A stretch of DNA of 64,000 nt from Phreatobacter sp. (GTDB lineage: Bacteria > Pseudomonadota > Alphaproteobacteria > Rhizobiales > Phreatobacteraceae). Where the stretch lies: assembly GCF_027532945.1 (NCBI RefSeq), contig NZ_JAPZTZ010000005.1:62001-126000 (forward strand). The letters are read 5' to 3'. The notes under the pieces are model-generated. The model ran no database searches, was not told the DNA's origin, and worked only from the letters and a program-made list of their open reading frames with translations. A program made the translations under genes and the position numbers. Positions 39,633-48,034 of the stretch are shown one piece after another; the stretch's first letter is position 1; each line of letters opens with the position of its first letter.

Positions 39633-40664
39633 TTAGCGGAAGGCCTCGGCTGCCTGGAAGTCGGAGAAGAGCTGGCCGCGCTCCTGCGCCATCAGCTGCA
39701 TCTTGTCCGGCTCGACATAGGCCTCGCCGAACCAGGGATAGCGCTGCGGATCGAAGGAGCGCTTCACCCAGTCGATCGCTTTGCGTACATGCGGCAGGTC
39801 GGCGGCGCGCGGGTGGTAGACGAGCCAGATATCCCGGCGGATGTGGTAGTCGCGGGCGACGTGGACGAGGCTCGGCGCCAGTGCGCGGGCATAGGTCGGC
39901 AGCGCGGTCACCCCGGCACCGCTGGTCACCGCCAGCACCTGCGCCGAGCTGGTGTTGACGCGCAGGCCCACGAAGGCGCGGTGGTCTTCCCGCGTCACGT
40001 CAGCCTGCAGCTTCTGGCTGGGAATCTGGTTGGCGACGAGTTCGATGAAGGGATGGGCGGCGATGTCCGCCCGCGTCTCCGGCGCGCCATAGCCGCGCAC
40101 ATAGCGTTCGGAGGCAAAGAAGGCGATATGCAGCCAGCCGAGCCGGGTGACGATGAGGTCGCCGGCCGCCGGTGGCTCCAGCTGCACGGCGAAGTCGACC
40201 TCCAGGCCCTCGATGTCCGTAGGCCGCATGTCGCACTTGATGCTGACCTGCACGGTCGGTTCGGCGAGCGAGAAGTCGAGAATGCGCGGCACCAGCCAGA
40301 AGGTCCCGAGCCCTTCGGTGATCCCGAGCTTCACGGTCGAGCGCAACCCGGGTTTGGCCCTTTGCGAGACGTGGCTCAGCAGCCGCGCCTGTTGCAACAT
40401 GGCCTCGCCGGCCGTGCGAACCTTCTCGCCCTCCTCGGTCAGCACCATGCCCTGCTTGGTGCGGCGGAAGAGGACGCAATTGGTCCGCTGCTCCAGGTGA
40501 ACGATGTGGCGCATCAAGGCGCTGCGCGACATTGCGGCCTCTGCGGCGGCCCGCCGGAGGCTCCCGGTCCGCGCGAGGATCAGGAAGAGGCGGACATCGT
40601 CCCAGTTGAAGGCCGTGTCGATGTGGTCTCCTTCATGGGCCACGTCGGCGCGTTTTGAGGACAT
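39633..40664 (-). CDS. LysR family transcriptional regulator
   Basis: A 343-aa LysR regulator with an N-terminal winged helix (about 18-78: NWDDVRLFLILARTGSLRRAAAEAAMS in part) and a C-terminal effector domain of the PBP2 fold. A 14-residue N-terminal extension precedes the usual start. It sits upstream of the MhqO/MhqD-like pair on the same strand and divergent from the tandem GNAT gene, so either may be its target. Confidence 0.9.
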   Translation of the reverse strand: MSSKRADVAHEGDHIDTAFNWDDVRLFLILARTGSLRRAAAEAAMSRSALMRHIVHLEQRTNCVLFRRTKQGMVLTEEGEKVRTAGEAMLQQARLLSHVSQRAKPGLRSTVKLGITEGLGTFWLVPRILDFSLAEPTVQVSIKCDMRPTDIEGLEVDFAVQLEPPAAGDLIVTRLGWLHIAFFASERYVRGYGAPETRADIAAHPFIELVANQIPSQKLQADVTREDHRAFVGLRVNTSSAQVLAVTSGAGVTALPTYARALAPSLVHVARDYHIRRDIWLVYHPRAADLPHVRKAIDWVKRSFDPQRYPWFGEAYVEPDKMQLMAQERGQLFSDFQAAEAFR

Positions 40665-40727
40665 GCAGCTACAACCTCATTTGCGAACATCCCTGTGTTG
40701 TTCCCGCGTAACCCAGGGGTATCTGCC

Positions 40728-41918
40728 ATGTTCCAGAGTAAAGAGCCTATCTCATCTAGCCGCAATCGCAACCGCAGCAGGAATGCTCGCAGTCTCCAGC
40801 CGGCTGTTTACGCTCGCTCCATCGTCGCATTCACCCCCACTCCCGCCATCATCGAAGAATTGATGGCCAAGGCGAGAACCAGCATCGAGGGTCTCGCCAG
40901 TACCGAGAAGGTCATCGAGATCTTCCGGCACAATCCGGAATGCATCTCGGTCTTCGCCCGCGGTGGCTACACCGACGATACCACCGGCAATGCGATGGGC
41001 TTCCTCGCCTTCCTGCCGCTGACCGAGGACGGTCACGCCGCGCTGTTTGACGGGCGTCTGGATACGGGTGATCCGGACCTGCGGTTCATCTGCCGGCAGC
41101 ACGAGCGGCCGGCCGCCGTCTACCATTGGGGCGTCATGAACGGTCCCGAGACGGCCGGCGGCATCGCCCATGTCTTCGAGCGCATGACCTCGGCCAAGTA
41201 CCGTGGGCTGCCGATGTATTGCCGCGCCGCCAACGAGCGCGCGCTGCAGTTCTTCCTCAACATCGGTTTCGTCCAGGGCGCCACCTTCAAGCGCCATTAT
41301 CTCAAGGACCTCATGCACCTGCCGATGCAGGCGCCGCCGGTGGCAAGCTACGACAGCTACGTGCCGGGGGTCGAGGCCGGGAGCTGCGGCATCAAGGTGG
41401 TGCACGACATGTCCGAGCTCACCATGGTGCTCGCCATGCGCGCCGCCGCCTATATCGGCGAGCAGGGCATCCCCTATCGCGAGGATGTGGACGGCAACGA
41501 CCTCAGCGCCACCCATCTCATCGGCTATGTCGGCGACGAGCCGGCGGGATGCGTGCGCATCAGGTGGTTTGCCGGCTTCGCCAAGGTCGAGCGCCTCGCC
41601 GTGCTGCCGCGCTCCCGCCGTACCCGCCTCGCCTTCAAGCTGGTACAGGCGGCCATCGATCTCGGCCGGGCCAAGGGCTACACCCATTTCTATGGCCATG
41701 CCGCCGCTGACGTGGCGCCGCTCTGGGAGCGTTTCGGCTTCGTCCGCCGCTCCGGCGAGGGCATCCGCTACCTCACCGACACCACCTATTTCGAGGGCGA
41801 CCTGATCGTCCCCGCGAAAGCTGACGCCCTGACGCCGCAGTCCGGCCCCGCCGTGCTGATCCGGCCGGAGGGGCGCTGGCACGAACCGTCACATCTGGAA
41901 GGGAGGATCGACACGTGA
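40728..41918 (+). CDS. Tandem GNAT-fold acyltransferase-like protein
   Basis: A 396-aa protein with two GNAT-like halves. The first (about 45-210) ends in ERALQFFLNIGFVQGATFKRHYL and lacks a clear acyl-CoA loop; the second (about 220-370) has VERLAVLPRSRRTRLAFKLV, an acyl-CoA motif A variant, and LWERFGFVRRSGEGI. Such duplicated GNAT proteins are poorly characterised. It ends overlapping a 78-aa gene (GTGA). The N-terminal 40 residues are Ser/Arg/Asn-rich and the ATG at 40728 is uncertain; a GTG eleven codons upstream is possible. Confidence 0.75.
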   Translation: MFQSKEPISSSRNRNRSRNARSLQPAVYARSIVAFTPTPAIIEELMAKARTSIEGLASTEKVIEIFRHNPECISVFARGGYTDDTTGNAMGFLAFLPLTEDGHAALFDGRLDTGDPDLRFICRQHERPAAVYHWGVMNGPETAGGIAHVFERMTSAKYRGLPMYCRAANERALQFFLNIGFVQGATFKRHYLKDLMHLPMQAPPVASYDSYVPGVEAGSCGIKVVHDMSELTMVLAMRAAAYIGEQGIPYREDVDGNDLSATHLIGYVGDEPAGCVRIRWFAGFAKVERLAVLPRSRRTRLAFKLVQAAIDLGRAKGYTHFYGHAAADVAPLWERFGFVRRSGEGIRYLTDTTYFEGDLIVPAKADALTPQSGPAVLIRPEGRWHEPSHLEGRIDT

Positions 41919-42151
41919 GAACGAACCGCAAGCCCGTCACGCCCCTCAATGGCGACGCGACCACGCCGGATGACGCGCTGCTGGCGCTCATCGGCGCGGC
42001 GCGGGCTGTCGCCTATGAGGCGAAAGGCTTCAGCGCCACCGCCACCTTCTGCCTGGAGATGGGGGTGCTGGAGCTGGAGAAGGAGTGGCAGGCGCGCAAT
42101 GGCAATGTCGTGAAGATCTTCCCGGCGCGTCCGACGCAAGATCAGGCCTGA
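41915..42151 (+). CDS. Hypothetical protein (78 aa) coupled to the tandem GNAT gene
   Basis: A 78-aa soluble protein beginning with GTG that overlaps the stop of the GNAT gene by four bases. It is acidic in the middle, with a helical stretch DALLALIGAARAVAYEAKGF and LEMGVLELEKEWQARNG. I do not recognise a domain. The coupling suggests it is a partner or carrier for the GNAT protein, which is inference. Confidence 0.7.
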   Translation: MRTNRKPVTPLNGDATTPDDALLALIGAARAVAYEAKGFSATATFCLEMGVLELEKEWQARNGNVVKIFPARPTQDQA

Positions 42152-42207
42152 CACGCCTGCGCTGAACACTGGGCCGGTGCCGTGTCCGCGGCGCCGGCCC
42201 TCTTGCG

Positions 42208-43062
42208 TCAGCGGGCCGGCGCGGTCTTCGGGAAGACGTAGATGAAGATCGCCATGGCCGTCTCCGGCGTGGTGTCGGGGTCGCGCACATATTCCTCGAC
42301 GAAGGCGTCCTCGGCGATGATGTTGCGCTCGTCGAGATGGTTGGCGATCTCGTCGTAGGTCTGCTCCATCGTGTCGTAGCCGCCATGATGGACGAAGCGC
42401 AGCGTCTTGCCGGACGGCGTCGTGCCCGGCGCGGCCGGCGCATAGGCACTGGCAGGCTTGCCCGCCTCCTTCACCGGCAGGATCGCCTCGAAATCCACCG
42501 CGTCGTCGGAGGACGACAGGAAACGCACCATCGGTGGCCCGGTCATCTCGGCGCCCTCGCGCGCGGCGATCGCCTTCAACTCGGCGATCGCGGTTCGGAA
42601 GGCGCCGTAGAGGTCGTCCCAGCTCGTCTTGCCCTTGCGCACCAGGGCGGGCCGCGCCTCCAGCGTCACCTCGTCGGCAAAGCCCGCCGCCGCGATGGCC
42701 TCGTCGGTCGGCAGGACCGAGGCGGCGGGGGCCGTGGGCGCAGGTGCTGCCGGCGTCGCCGTGGCAGGTGGTGTCTGGGCAGATGGTGTCTGGGCAGGCG
42801 GTGTCGGGGCCGCGGCCGCCGGAGCGGTGGGTGTGGTCGGCGCCGCCTCGGCGCTCGGAGGGGCGACCGGTGCAGGTGTGGTGGGAGCAGGCGTGGCGGG
42901 AGCCGGCGTCGTGGTCGCGGGAGTGGCCGGGGGTGGAGTCGTGGGCGCCGGCTGCGCCATCGCCGCAGCGAGGCCGAGCGCCAGCCACGCCGCAACCCCC
43001 GCCGAGGCGCGGCCGCCTATCGATCCCCCAACGCCCGTCGTGATGATCGCCCTGGTCCTCAT
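42208..43062 (-). CDS. Secreted GyrI-like effector-binding domain protein with Pro/Thr/Ala linker
   Basis: A 284-aa exported protein. A signal peptide (about residues 1-36, ending AMAQ) is followed by about 80 residues almost wholly of Pro, Thr and Ala (repeats such as PATPAPTTPAP), then a GyrI-like/SOUL-type small-molecule-binding domain (about 120-280) with LRFVHHGGYDTMEQTYDEI and a terminal AIFIYVFPK. GyrI-like domains usually sit in regulators inside the cell, so an exported one with a wall-spanning linker is unusual. GAGGGG precedes the ATG at 43062. Confidence 0.82.
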   Translation of the reverse strand: MRTRAIITTGVGGSIGGRASAGVAAWLALGLAAAMAQPAPTTPPPATPATTTPAPATPAPTTPAPVAPPSAEAAPTTPTAPAAAAPTPPAQTPSAQTPPATATPAAPAPTAPAASVLPTDEAIAAAGFADEVTLEARPALVRKGKTSWDDLYGAFRTAIAELKAIAAREGAEMTGPPMVRFLSSSDDAVDFEAILPVKEAGKPASAYAPAAPGTTPSGKTLRFVHHGGYDTMEQTYDEIANHLDERNIIAEDAFVEEYVRDPDTTPETAMAIFIYVFPKTAPAR

Positions 43063-43115
43063 CGCACCCCTCGGCGGGGCCTCGCGCCCCGGGCATTTCG
43101 ACAAGCGCGAGGATA

Positions 43116-43127
43116 GCCTATATAGGC
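43116..43127. promoter_or_regulatory. 12-bp palindrome in a divergent promoter region
   Basis: GCCTATATAGGC, a perfect palindrome in the gap between the GyrI-like gene and dapF. Its centre could serve as a -10 element on either strand or as an operator. No named motif. Confidence 0.35.
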
Positions 43128-43191
43128 GCGAGGCATTGTGTCCCCGCCGTCACAGGCCCCCGTCAACGCCACCCCGACCGGTCCTTCAGGC

Positions 43192-44058
43192 ATGAGCCCG
43201 CTCGCCCACCATCCGTTCTGGAAGATGAACGGCGCCGGCAACGAGATCGTCGTGGTCGACCTGCGCGCCTCCGCGCATGTCGTCACGGCGGCGGAAGCGC
43301 GTGCCATTGCCGCCGACGAGCGTTCGCGCTTCGACCAGATGATGGTGCTGCACAAGCCGCGCACGCCGGGCACCCGCTGCTTCATCCGCATCTACAACAC
43401 CGACGGTTCGCTGGCGGGCGCCTGCGGCAATGGGACGCGCTGTGTCGCCTGGGTGCTGGCCGAGGAGGACGGATCGAACAGTTTCCTCGTCGAGACGGTC
43501 GCCGGAATCCTCGCCTGCCGCCGCGTCGGGCCGGCTGCCTTCTCCGTCGACATGGGCGAGCCGAAGTTCGGCTGGCAGGACATCCCGCTCGCCGAGGAAT
43601 TCCGCGACACCCGCGCCATCGAGTTGCAGATCGGGCCCATCGACGCGCCCATCCTGCATTCGCCTTCCGTCGTCTCGATGGGCAATCCGCACGCCATCTT
43701 CTGGGTCGACGATCCCTATGCCTTCGACCTGACGAAGATCGGGCCGATGCTGGAGAACCACCCGATCTTTCCCGAGCGCGCCAACATCTCGCTCGCCGGC
43801 GTCAAGAGCCGCGACCACATCGTGCTCTGGGTCTGGGAGCGCGGCGTCGGCATCACCCGGGCCTGCGGCTCGGCCGCCTGCGCCGCCCTCGTCTCCGCCG
43901 CCCGCACCAAGCGCACGGAGCGCGCCGCCACCGTCTCGCTGCCCGGCGGCGACCTCTTCATCGAATGGCGCGACGACAACCACGTCGTCATGACCGGTCC
44001 GACCGAGGTCGAGCACGAGGGCCGCTTCGCGCCGGCGCTCTTCGCCACGGCCGCCTGA
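43192..44058 (+). CDS. dapF: Diaminopimelate epimerase
   Basis: A 288-aa PLP-independent epimerase converting L,L- to meso-diaminopimelate for lysine and peptidoglycan. The two catalytic cysteines are C78 (ACGNGTRC) and C225 (ACGSAAC), which act as base and acid. The start at 43192 aligns with the usual FxKMNGxGNE opening; a GTG 18 codons upstream (43138) is possible. mtaB begins five bases after its stop, a common alphaproteobacterial order. Confidence 0.97.
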   Translation: MSPLAHHPFWKMNGAGNEIVVVDLRASAHVVTAAEARAIAADERSRFDQMMVLHKPRTPGTRCFIRIYNTDGSLAGACGNGTRCVAWVLAEEDGSNSFLVETVAGILACRRVGPAAFSVDMGEPKFGWQDIPLAEEFRDTRAIELQIGPIDAPILHSPSVVSMGNPHAIFWVDDPYAFDLTKIGPMLENHPIFPERANISLAGVKSRDHIVLWVWERGVGITRACGSAACAALVSAARTKRTERAATVSLPGGDLFIEWRDDNHVVMTGPTEVEHEGRFAPALFATAA

Positions 44059-44063
44059 CGCCC

Positions 44064-45353
44064 ATGTCCGCCGCCCGCCCCTCCGTCGAGGTCGTGACCT
44101 TCGGCTGCCGGCTGAACACGTCGGAATCCGAAGTCATGCAGCGCCTCGCCGCCGAGTCCGGCCTGTCGGACGCCATCGTCGTCAATACCTGCGCCGTCAC
44201 CGGCGAAGCGACGCGCCAGGCGCGGCAGGCCATCCGCCGGCTGAAGCGCGAGAACCCGGCCGCCCGCATCATCGTCACCGGCTGCGCCGCCCAGACCGAG
44301 CCCGAGGTCTTCGCCGAGATGGCGGAGGTCGATCGCGTCATCGGCAACGACGAGAAGATGAAGGCCGAGGCCTGGGGCGAGACGCGTCGCGTGCTGGCGC
44401 AGGGGCCTGATTTCGGTGTCGCCGCATCGGAGAAGGTCGCGGTCAACGACATCATGGCGGTGCGCGAACAGGCCCTCCACCTCGTCGATGGCCTCACCGG
44501 ACGCTCGCGCGCCTTCGTCCAGGTGCAGAATGGCTGTGACCACCGCTGCACCTTCTGCATCATCCCGTTCGGGCGTGGAAACAGCCGCTCCGTGCCCATG
44601 GGCGAGGTGGTGGCGCAGGTCAGGAAGCTGGTCGAGAACGGCTATCGCGAGGTCGTGCTCACCGGCGTCGACATCACCAGCTACGGCCAGGGCCTGCCCG
44701 GCGAGCCGAAGCTCGGGGCGCTCTGCAAGGCCATCCTGCGCCATGTGCCCGAGCTCGAGCGCCTGCGCATCTCCTCCATCGATTCCGTCGAGGCCGACCC
44801 GGATCTCATGGCGGTGATCGCCGGAGAGGAACGGTTCATGCCGCATCTCCACCTCTCGCTTCAGGCGGGTGACGACATGGTGCTGAAGCGCATGAAGCGC
44901 CGGCACCTCAGGGACGATGCCATCCGCTTCTGCGACGAGGTGCGCCGGCTGCGCCCCGACATGGTCTTCGGCGCCGACATCATCGCCGGCTTCCCGACCG
45001 AGACCGAGGACATGTTCGCCCGGTCGCTGGCCATCGTCGACGAGTGCGGGCTCACCCACCTCCATGTCTTCCCCTTCTCGCCCCGGCCGGGCACTCCGGC
45101 GGCGCGCATGCCGCAGGTGGCGCGCGATGTGGTGAAGGAGCGGGCGAAGCGGCTGCGGGCCAAGGGCGAGGCGGCGCTTGCCACCCATCTCGACGGCATG
45201 GTGGGCCGCGCCTTCTCCGTGCTGGCCGAGACCGACCGCATCGCCCGCACCGGCCATTTCACGCCGGTCCGCCTCGCGGGCGACGTGGCGCCCGGCTCGA
45301 TCCTCACCGTGACGGTGACCGGCCATGACGGCCGCGAGGCGCTCGCCGCCTGA
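44064..45353 (+). CDS. mtaB: tRNA t6A37 methylthiotransferase MtaB
   Basis: A 429-aa radical-SAM methylthiotransferase that adds a methylthio group to t6A at position 37 of ANN-decoding tRNAs. The N-terminal UPF0004 domain provides three cluster cysteines (FGCRLN, NTCAVT, TGCAAQ). The radical-SAM motif NGCDHRCTFCIIP holds the CxxxCxxC cluster, and a short C-terminal TRAM-like region follows. MiaB is the main alternative; the FGCRLN N-terminus favours MtaB. It follows dapF by five bases. Confidence 0.94.
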   Translation: MSAARPSVEVVTFGCRLNTSESEVMQRLAAESGLSDAIVVNTCAVTGEATRQARQAIRRLKRENPAARIIVTGCAAQTEPEVFAEMAEVDRVIGNDEKMKAEAWGETRRVLAQGPDFGVAASEKVAVNDIMAVREQALHLVDGLTGRSRAFVQVQNGCDHRCTFCIIPFGRGNSRSVPMGEVVAQVRKLVENGYREVVLTGVDITSYGQGLPGEPKLGALCKAILRHVPELERLRISSIDSVEADPDLMAVIAGEERFMPHLHLSLQAGDDMVLKRMKRRHLRDDAIRFCDEVRRLRPDMVFGADIIAGFPTETEDMFARSLAIVDECGLTHLHVFPFSPRPGTPAARMPQVARDVVKERAKRLRAKGEAALATHLDGMVGRAFSVLAETDRIARTGHFTPVRLAGDVAPGSILTVTVTGHDGREALAA

Positions 45354-45378
45354 GCCTCTCCGTCGGAACCTGGCCCGC

Positions 45379-45403
45379 GGAACCCCGCTACACCCCCGGC
45401 GTT
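45379..45403 (+). promoter_or_regulatory. EcfG (general stress) promoter of the 27-aa peptide gene
   Basis: GGAAC at 45379-45383, a 16-base spacer and CGTT at 45400-45403, the full EcfG consensus. The 27-aa gene starts 34 bases downstream. Confidence 0.75.
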
Positions 45404-45436
45404 ATCCGGTTCGAACGCGAACACAGGAGACGCATC

Positions 45437-45520
45437 ATGGGACTGGGACGCGGCGCATTGCTCTGGCTTGTCGGCGTACCGCTGCCGATCATCATTCTCC
45501 TCGCGCTGTTCTGGCGCTGA
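45437..45520 (+). CDS. 27-aa hydrophobic small membrane protein
   Basis: A 27-residue protein with one membrane helix (about residues 7-25, LLWLVGVPLPIIILLALF) flanked by an Arg near each end. The ATG at 45437 has AGGAGA six bases upstream and an EcfG promoter 34 bases before it, so it is probably a real stress-induced gene that standard length cut-offs miss. Single-helix proteins of this size usually modulate larger membrane proteins. No partner is indicated other than neighbouring stress genes. Confidence 0.7.
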   Translation: MGLGRGALLWLVGVPLPIIILLALFWR

Positions 45521-45541
45521 GGCTTTCGGCCCTGGGGCGTA

Positions 45542-45736
45542 TCAGCGGGCGAGGTGGTCCGCCGGCACGACCAGCACGGCAGTGAGGCCGCCACCGCTCC
45601 AGTCATGGGTCAGCGCCCCCTTCAGCTGGCGCTGCACGCTCATCTCGATGAGCTGGCTGCCGAAGCCGCGATGGCGCGGTGCCGCGACGGCGCCGCGGCT
45701 CGCCAGTCGCCCGGCCCAGTCGCTGGAAGGGGTCAT
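45542..45736 (-). pseudogene. Remnant of an HWE/HisKA_2-type histidine kinase C-terminus
   Basis: About 64 codons whose sequence matches the end of HWE-family kinase ATPase domains: HRGFGSQLIEMSVQRQL, then DWSGGGLTAVLVVP. The N-box, DHp and rest of the ATPase are absent. It begins with an ATG overlapping the stop of the intact kinase gene at 45733. The intact kinase already has its own complete ATPase end, so this is left over from a second kinase gene rather than a frameshifted continuation. It could still be translated as a short peptide. Confidence 0.6.
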
Positions 45737-46767
45737 GTGTTCTGCGCTGCTTTCAATCCCGAGGCCGACCAGGCGACTTCCAGGCGGTCCTCGATGACCG
45801 GGGCGCGGAACGTCAGCCGGCACAGCGTTCCGCCGTCGGACGCCATGGTGAAGCGCCCTTCGAGCTGACCGGCGAAGGCGCGCAGCACCGTCATGCCGAT
45901 GCTCCGCGCTGTCGCGACATCGAAGCCGGCGGGAAGTCCGGGGCCGTCATCGCGCACCGTCAGCTCGCAATCGGCCCCGACGCGGGTGAGCGTCACCTGG
46001 ATGCTGGCGTGCTCGCGCGCGCCGAGCCCGTGCTCCAGCGCGTTGTTGATGCATTCGGTCATGATCAGCGCCACGGGAAGGAACTTGTCCTGCGGCAGGG
46101 CGATGGGCGTGATCGAGGTCGCCAGCGAGACCTTCCCGCCCGCACCAGCCGTGGCGAGGCAGCGTTCCGCCAGCTCACGGGTGAAGTCCTCGTCGATCCG
46201 GCCATCGGCGTGGGCGGGATCGTGGAACATGCGGTGGATGTCGGCGATGATGCCGACACGTTGCACGGCGTCGGCGAGGGCCCGTTTGGCGGCGGGATCG
46301 GTGACGGCACGCATCTGCACGTTGAGCAGCGCCGAGACGGATTGGAGATTGTTGCCGATCCGGTGCTGCAGCTCCTTGAACAGCGTGTCCCGCTGCCCGG
46401 CATGGTGCAGCGCCTTTTCCCTCTCGGTCCGCAAGGCAGCGAGCGTCGTCGTCAGCCGGTCGATGATCAGGATGTCCACCGCGCAGATGATGGCGAAGAA
46501 GGCGATGGCGACCGCCGAGGGCAGGTCGAGCTGGAAGCTGCGCTCGGGCTGGATGAAGAAATAGAGCGCCGCCAGGCCGCTCAGCCCGGCGCACAGGATG
46601 GCCGGCCCGGCGCCCGCGACGAAGGCGGTGATGATCACCGCCGGGAAAAAGGTCAGGAAGGGAAAGCCGGGAGGCAGAAAGGGTTCAGCCGCCAAGCGCA
46701 GGCCGAGAGCCGCGGCGAACAGTCCGATCCCCCAAGCAAACCGCTGCAACACTTGACCATGCGTCAT
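45733..46767 (-). CDS. DUF4118 sensor histidine kinase (HisKA_2 type)
   Basis: A 344-aa membrane kinase. Four hydrophobic segments (about residues 9-105) form a DUF4118/KdpD-like module; the dimerisation domain has phospho-His H135 in LQHRIGNNLQ, and the ATPase domain carries ECINNALEHG (N box) and DDGPGLPAGFD (G1). HisKA_2/HWE kinases commonly phosphorylate PhyR or single-domain regulators in the alphaproteobacterial stress response. Its location within the GSR block suggests a stress input. Its own upstream gap shows no EcfG promoter. Confidence 0.88.
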   Translation of the reverse strand: MTHGQVLQRFAWGIGLFAAALGLRLAAEPFLPPGFPFLTFFPAVIITAFVAGAGPAILCAGLSGLAALYFFIQPERSFQLDLPSAVAIAFFAIICAVDILIIDRLTTTLAALRTEREKALHHAGQRDTLFKELQHRIGNNLQSVSALLNVQMRAVTDPAAKRALADAVQRVGIIADIHRMFHDPAHADGRIDEDFTRELAERCLATAGAGGKVSLATSITPIALPQDKFLPVALIMTECINNALEHGLGAREHASIQVTLTRVGADCELTVRDDGPGLPAGFDVATARSIGMTVLRAFAGQLEGRFTMASDGGTLCRLTFRAPVIEDRLEVAWSASGLKAAQNT

Positions 46768-46883
46768 GACATTCCGGTCACGCTACCCCGGCCCTCTGTA
46801 CCATCAGACCGCCGGGAGGACATGTCAAAAGACGCAGGGCGGAACCCGCGGCGAACCGCGGGCCCCGGTAGGCCCCTCGTCGG

Positions 46884-47057
46884 TCAGGCGCGCCGTATCA
46901 GGCTCGCGACCACGGACACCACGAAGAGCACGATGGCGACCCAGAACAGCAGTTGCGCGCCGCTCATGGCCGTGCCGGCAACGCCGCCGAAGCCGAGGAA
47001 CGCGGCGACTACCGCCACGATGAGGAAAACGACGGCCCAGTAGAGAAGATTACCCAT
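46884..47057 (-). CDS. DUF1328 small membrane protein
   Basis: A 57-aa protein with two membrane helices (about 4-24 and 31-53), in the DUF1328/YtjA family: [21 protein letters not shown] followed by [19 protein letters not shown] (each in part). CAGGAG is seven bases before the ATG at 47057. Members are often in alphaproteobacterial stress regulons; here an EcfG-type promoter lies 66 bases upstream. Molecular function is unknown. Confidence 0.88.
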   Translation of the reverse strand: MGNLLYWAVVFLIVAVVAAFLGFGGVAGTAMSGAQLLFWVAIVLFVVSVVASLIRRA

Positions 47058-47122
47058 GGTTGGCTCCTGAACATTGGTGCTTGGGCCCGCGCGGGCCGGC
47101 GACATCGAGATGTCAACCAACA

Positions 47123-47147
47123 AACCGGCGATCGGCCTTCGGGTTCC
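47123..47147 (-). promoter_or_regulatory. EcfG-type promoter of the DUF1328 gene
   Basis: On the minus strand GGAAC (47147-47143), a 16-base spacer and GGTT (47126-47123). The -10 differs from CGTT only at the first base. Confidence 0.65.
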
Positions 47148-47228
47148 GCAGAACCAGTACGATGGTAGCGGCTGCGCCCCGCTCTTCTTCTCGTCGGCAT
47201 CACCGTGCCGCCGATGCCCCTCGCGAAA

Positions 47229-47254
47229 AGCCCCGCACCATCCGGTGCGGGGCT
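47229..47254 (-). terminator. Rho-independent terminator of the PRC-barrel gene
   Basis: An 11-bp perfect stem (47229-47239 with 47244-47254), four-base loop, followed on the minus strand by TTTCGCG. It begins 28 bases after the PRC-barrel stop codon. Confidence 0.8.
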
Positions 47255-47281
47255 CGATCGCGTCTTGAAGGGAGCGTCTCG

Positions 47282-47908
47282 TCAGATGCGCGAGCGCTCG
47301 AAGGTCGGCATGTCCTGCAGCTGCTTCTTGGTGCTGCTGACGAAGCCGACGAGCGTGCCGTCTGCCATCCGCATGAACCGGACATCCGCCAGCGCGATGG
47401 CGACGTTCTTCTCGCCCATCCCGAGGAACCCGCCGACGCCGAGCACGGCGTGGGTAATGCGCCCGTCATTGCCGATCACCAGGTCGTCGATCTTGCCGAT
47501 GGAATCGTGGCCATCGCGCATCGTACGCCACTGCGCGTCGCTCACCGGCGTGATGCGCAGGACGGCGGGCCCGGTCGCCGCGGTGCTGCCCGAACCCGGC
47601 AGGGGCTGGGTGGCTGCCGCACCGCTCGAGTTGCTCATCGTGCCGCTCGTGTCGGTCGATGGGCGCGTCACAGTCGATCCCGTGGTGGCGGGAGCGTCCG
47701 GCTTCGGCGCATAGATGGTGATGCCGACGAGCTTGCTGGAGGTCAGCTGCTCGTTGGCCATCTGCTGGGCTCGGGTGGTGGCCGCCGGGGCGGTCTGGGT
47801 CTGCGGCTGGGCAGTGGGGCTGGTGGTGCCGGGTGCGTTGGTCTGGGCCAGCGCGCCGGTGGCCAGAAGGGTGGCGACGGAGGCGGTGACGAGGTGTTTG
47901 CTGAACAT
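47282..47908 (-). CDS. Exported PRC-barrel domain protein
   Basis: A 208-aa exported protein: signal peptide (residues 1-21, ending GALAQ), a Thr/Ala/Gln/Pro-rich disordered stretch to about residue 125, and a C-terminal PRC-barrel-like domain including [37 protein letters not shown] (in part). PRC-barrel proteins of this type are frequent stress-induced periplasmic proteins in Rhizobiales. GAGGAA is five bases before the ATG at 47908, and an EcfG promoter lies 70 bases upstream. Confidence 0.85.
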   Translation of the reverse strand: MFSKHLVTASVATLLATGALAQTNAPGTTSPTAQPQTQTAPAATTRAQQMANEQLTSSKLVGITIYAPKPDAPATTGSTVTRPSTDTSGTMSNSSGAAATQPLPGSGSTAATGPAVLRITPVSDAQWRTMRDGHDSIGKIDDLVIGNDGRITHAVLGVGGFLGMGEKNVAIALADVRFMRMADGTLVGFVSSTKKQLQDMPTFERSRI

Positions 47909-47977
47909 GGCGTTCCTCACTGTGGCTCTTCGGAAAAGCAGCGGCGCGAAACGGTTGCCGCGCGCTGTCGAAGTCCC

Positions 47978-48002
47978 AACCGCAGCCGGAGTCCTTTGTT
48001 CC
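47978..48002 (-). promoter_or_regulatory. EcfG-type promoter of the PRC-barrel gene
   Basis: Minus-strand GGAAC (48002-47998), 16-base spacer, GGTT (47981-47978). Confidence 0.68.
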
Positions 48003-48034
48003 CATCACCGGACGATTGCGTCGTCCAAAGAAAC

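Noticed and set aside
45542-45823. Kinase remnant as a frameshifted continuation of the DUF4118 kinase
   Set aside because: The intact kinase already has a complete ATPase end, so joining the frames would duplicate the last segment.
46768-46883. GGAAC at 46841 in the gap between the kinase and DUF1328 genes
   Set aside because: No (C/G)GTT at 16-17 bases on that strand, so it is not an EcfG promoter.
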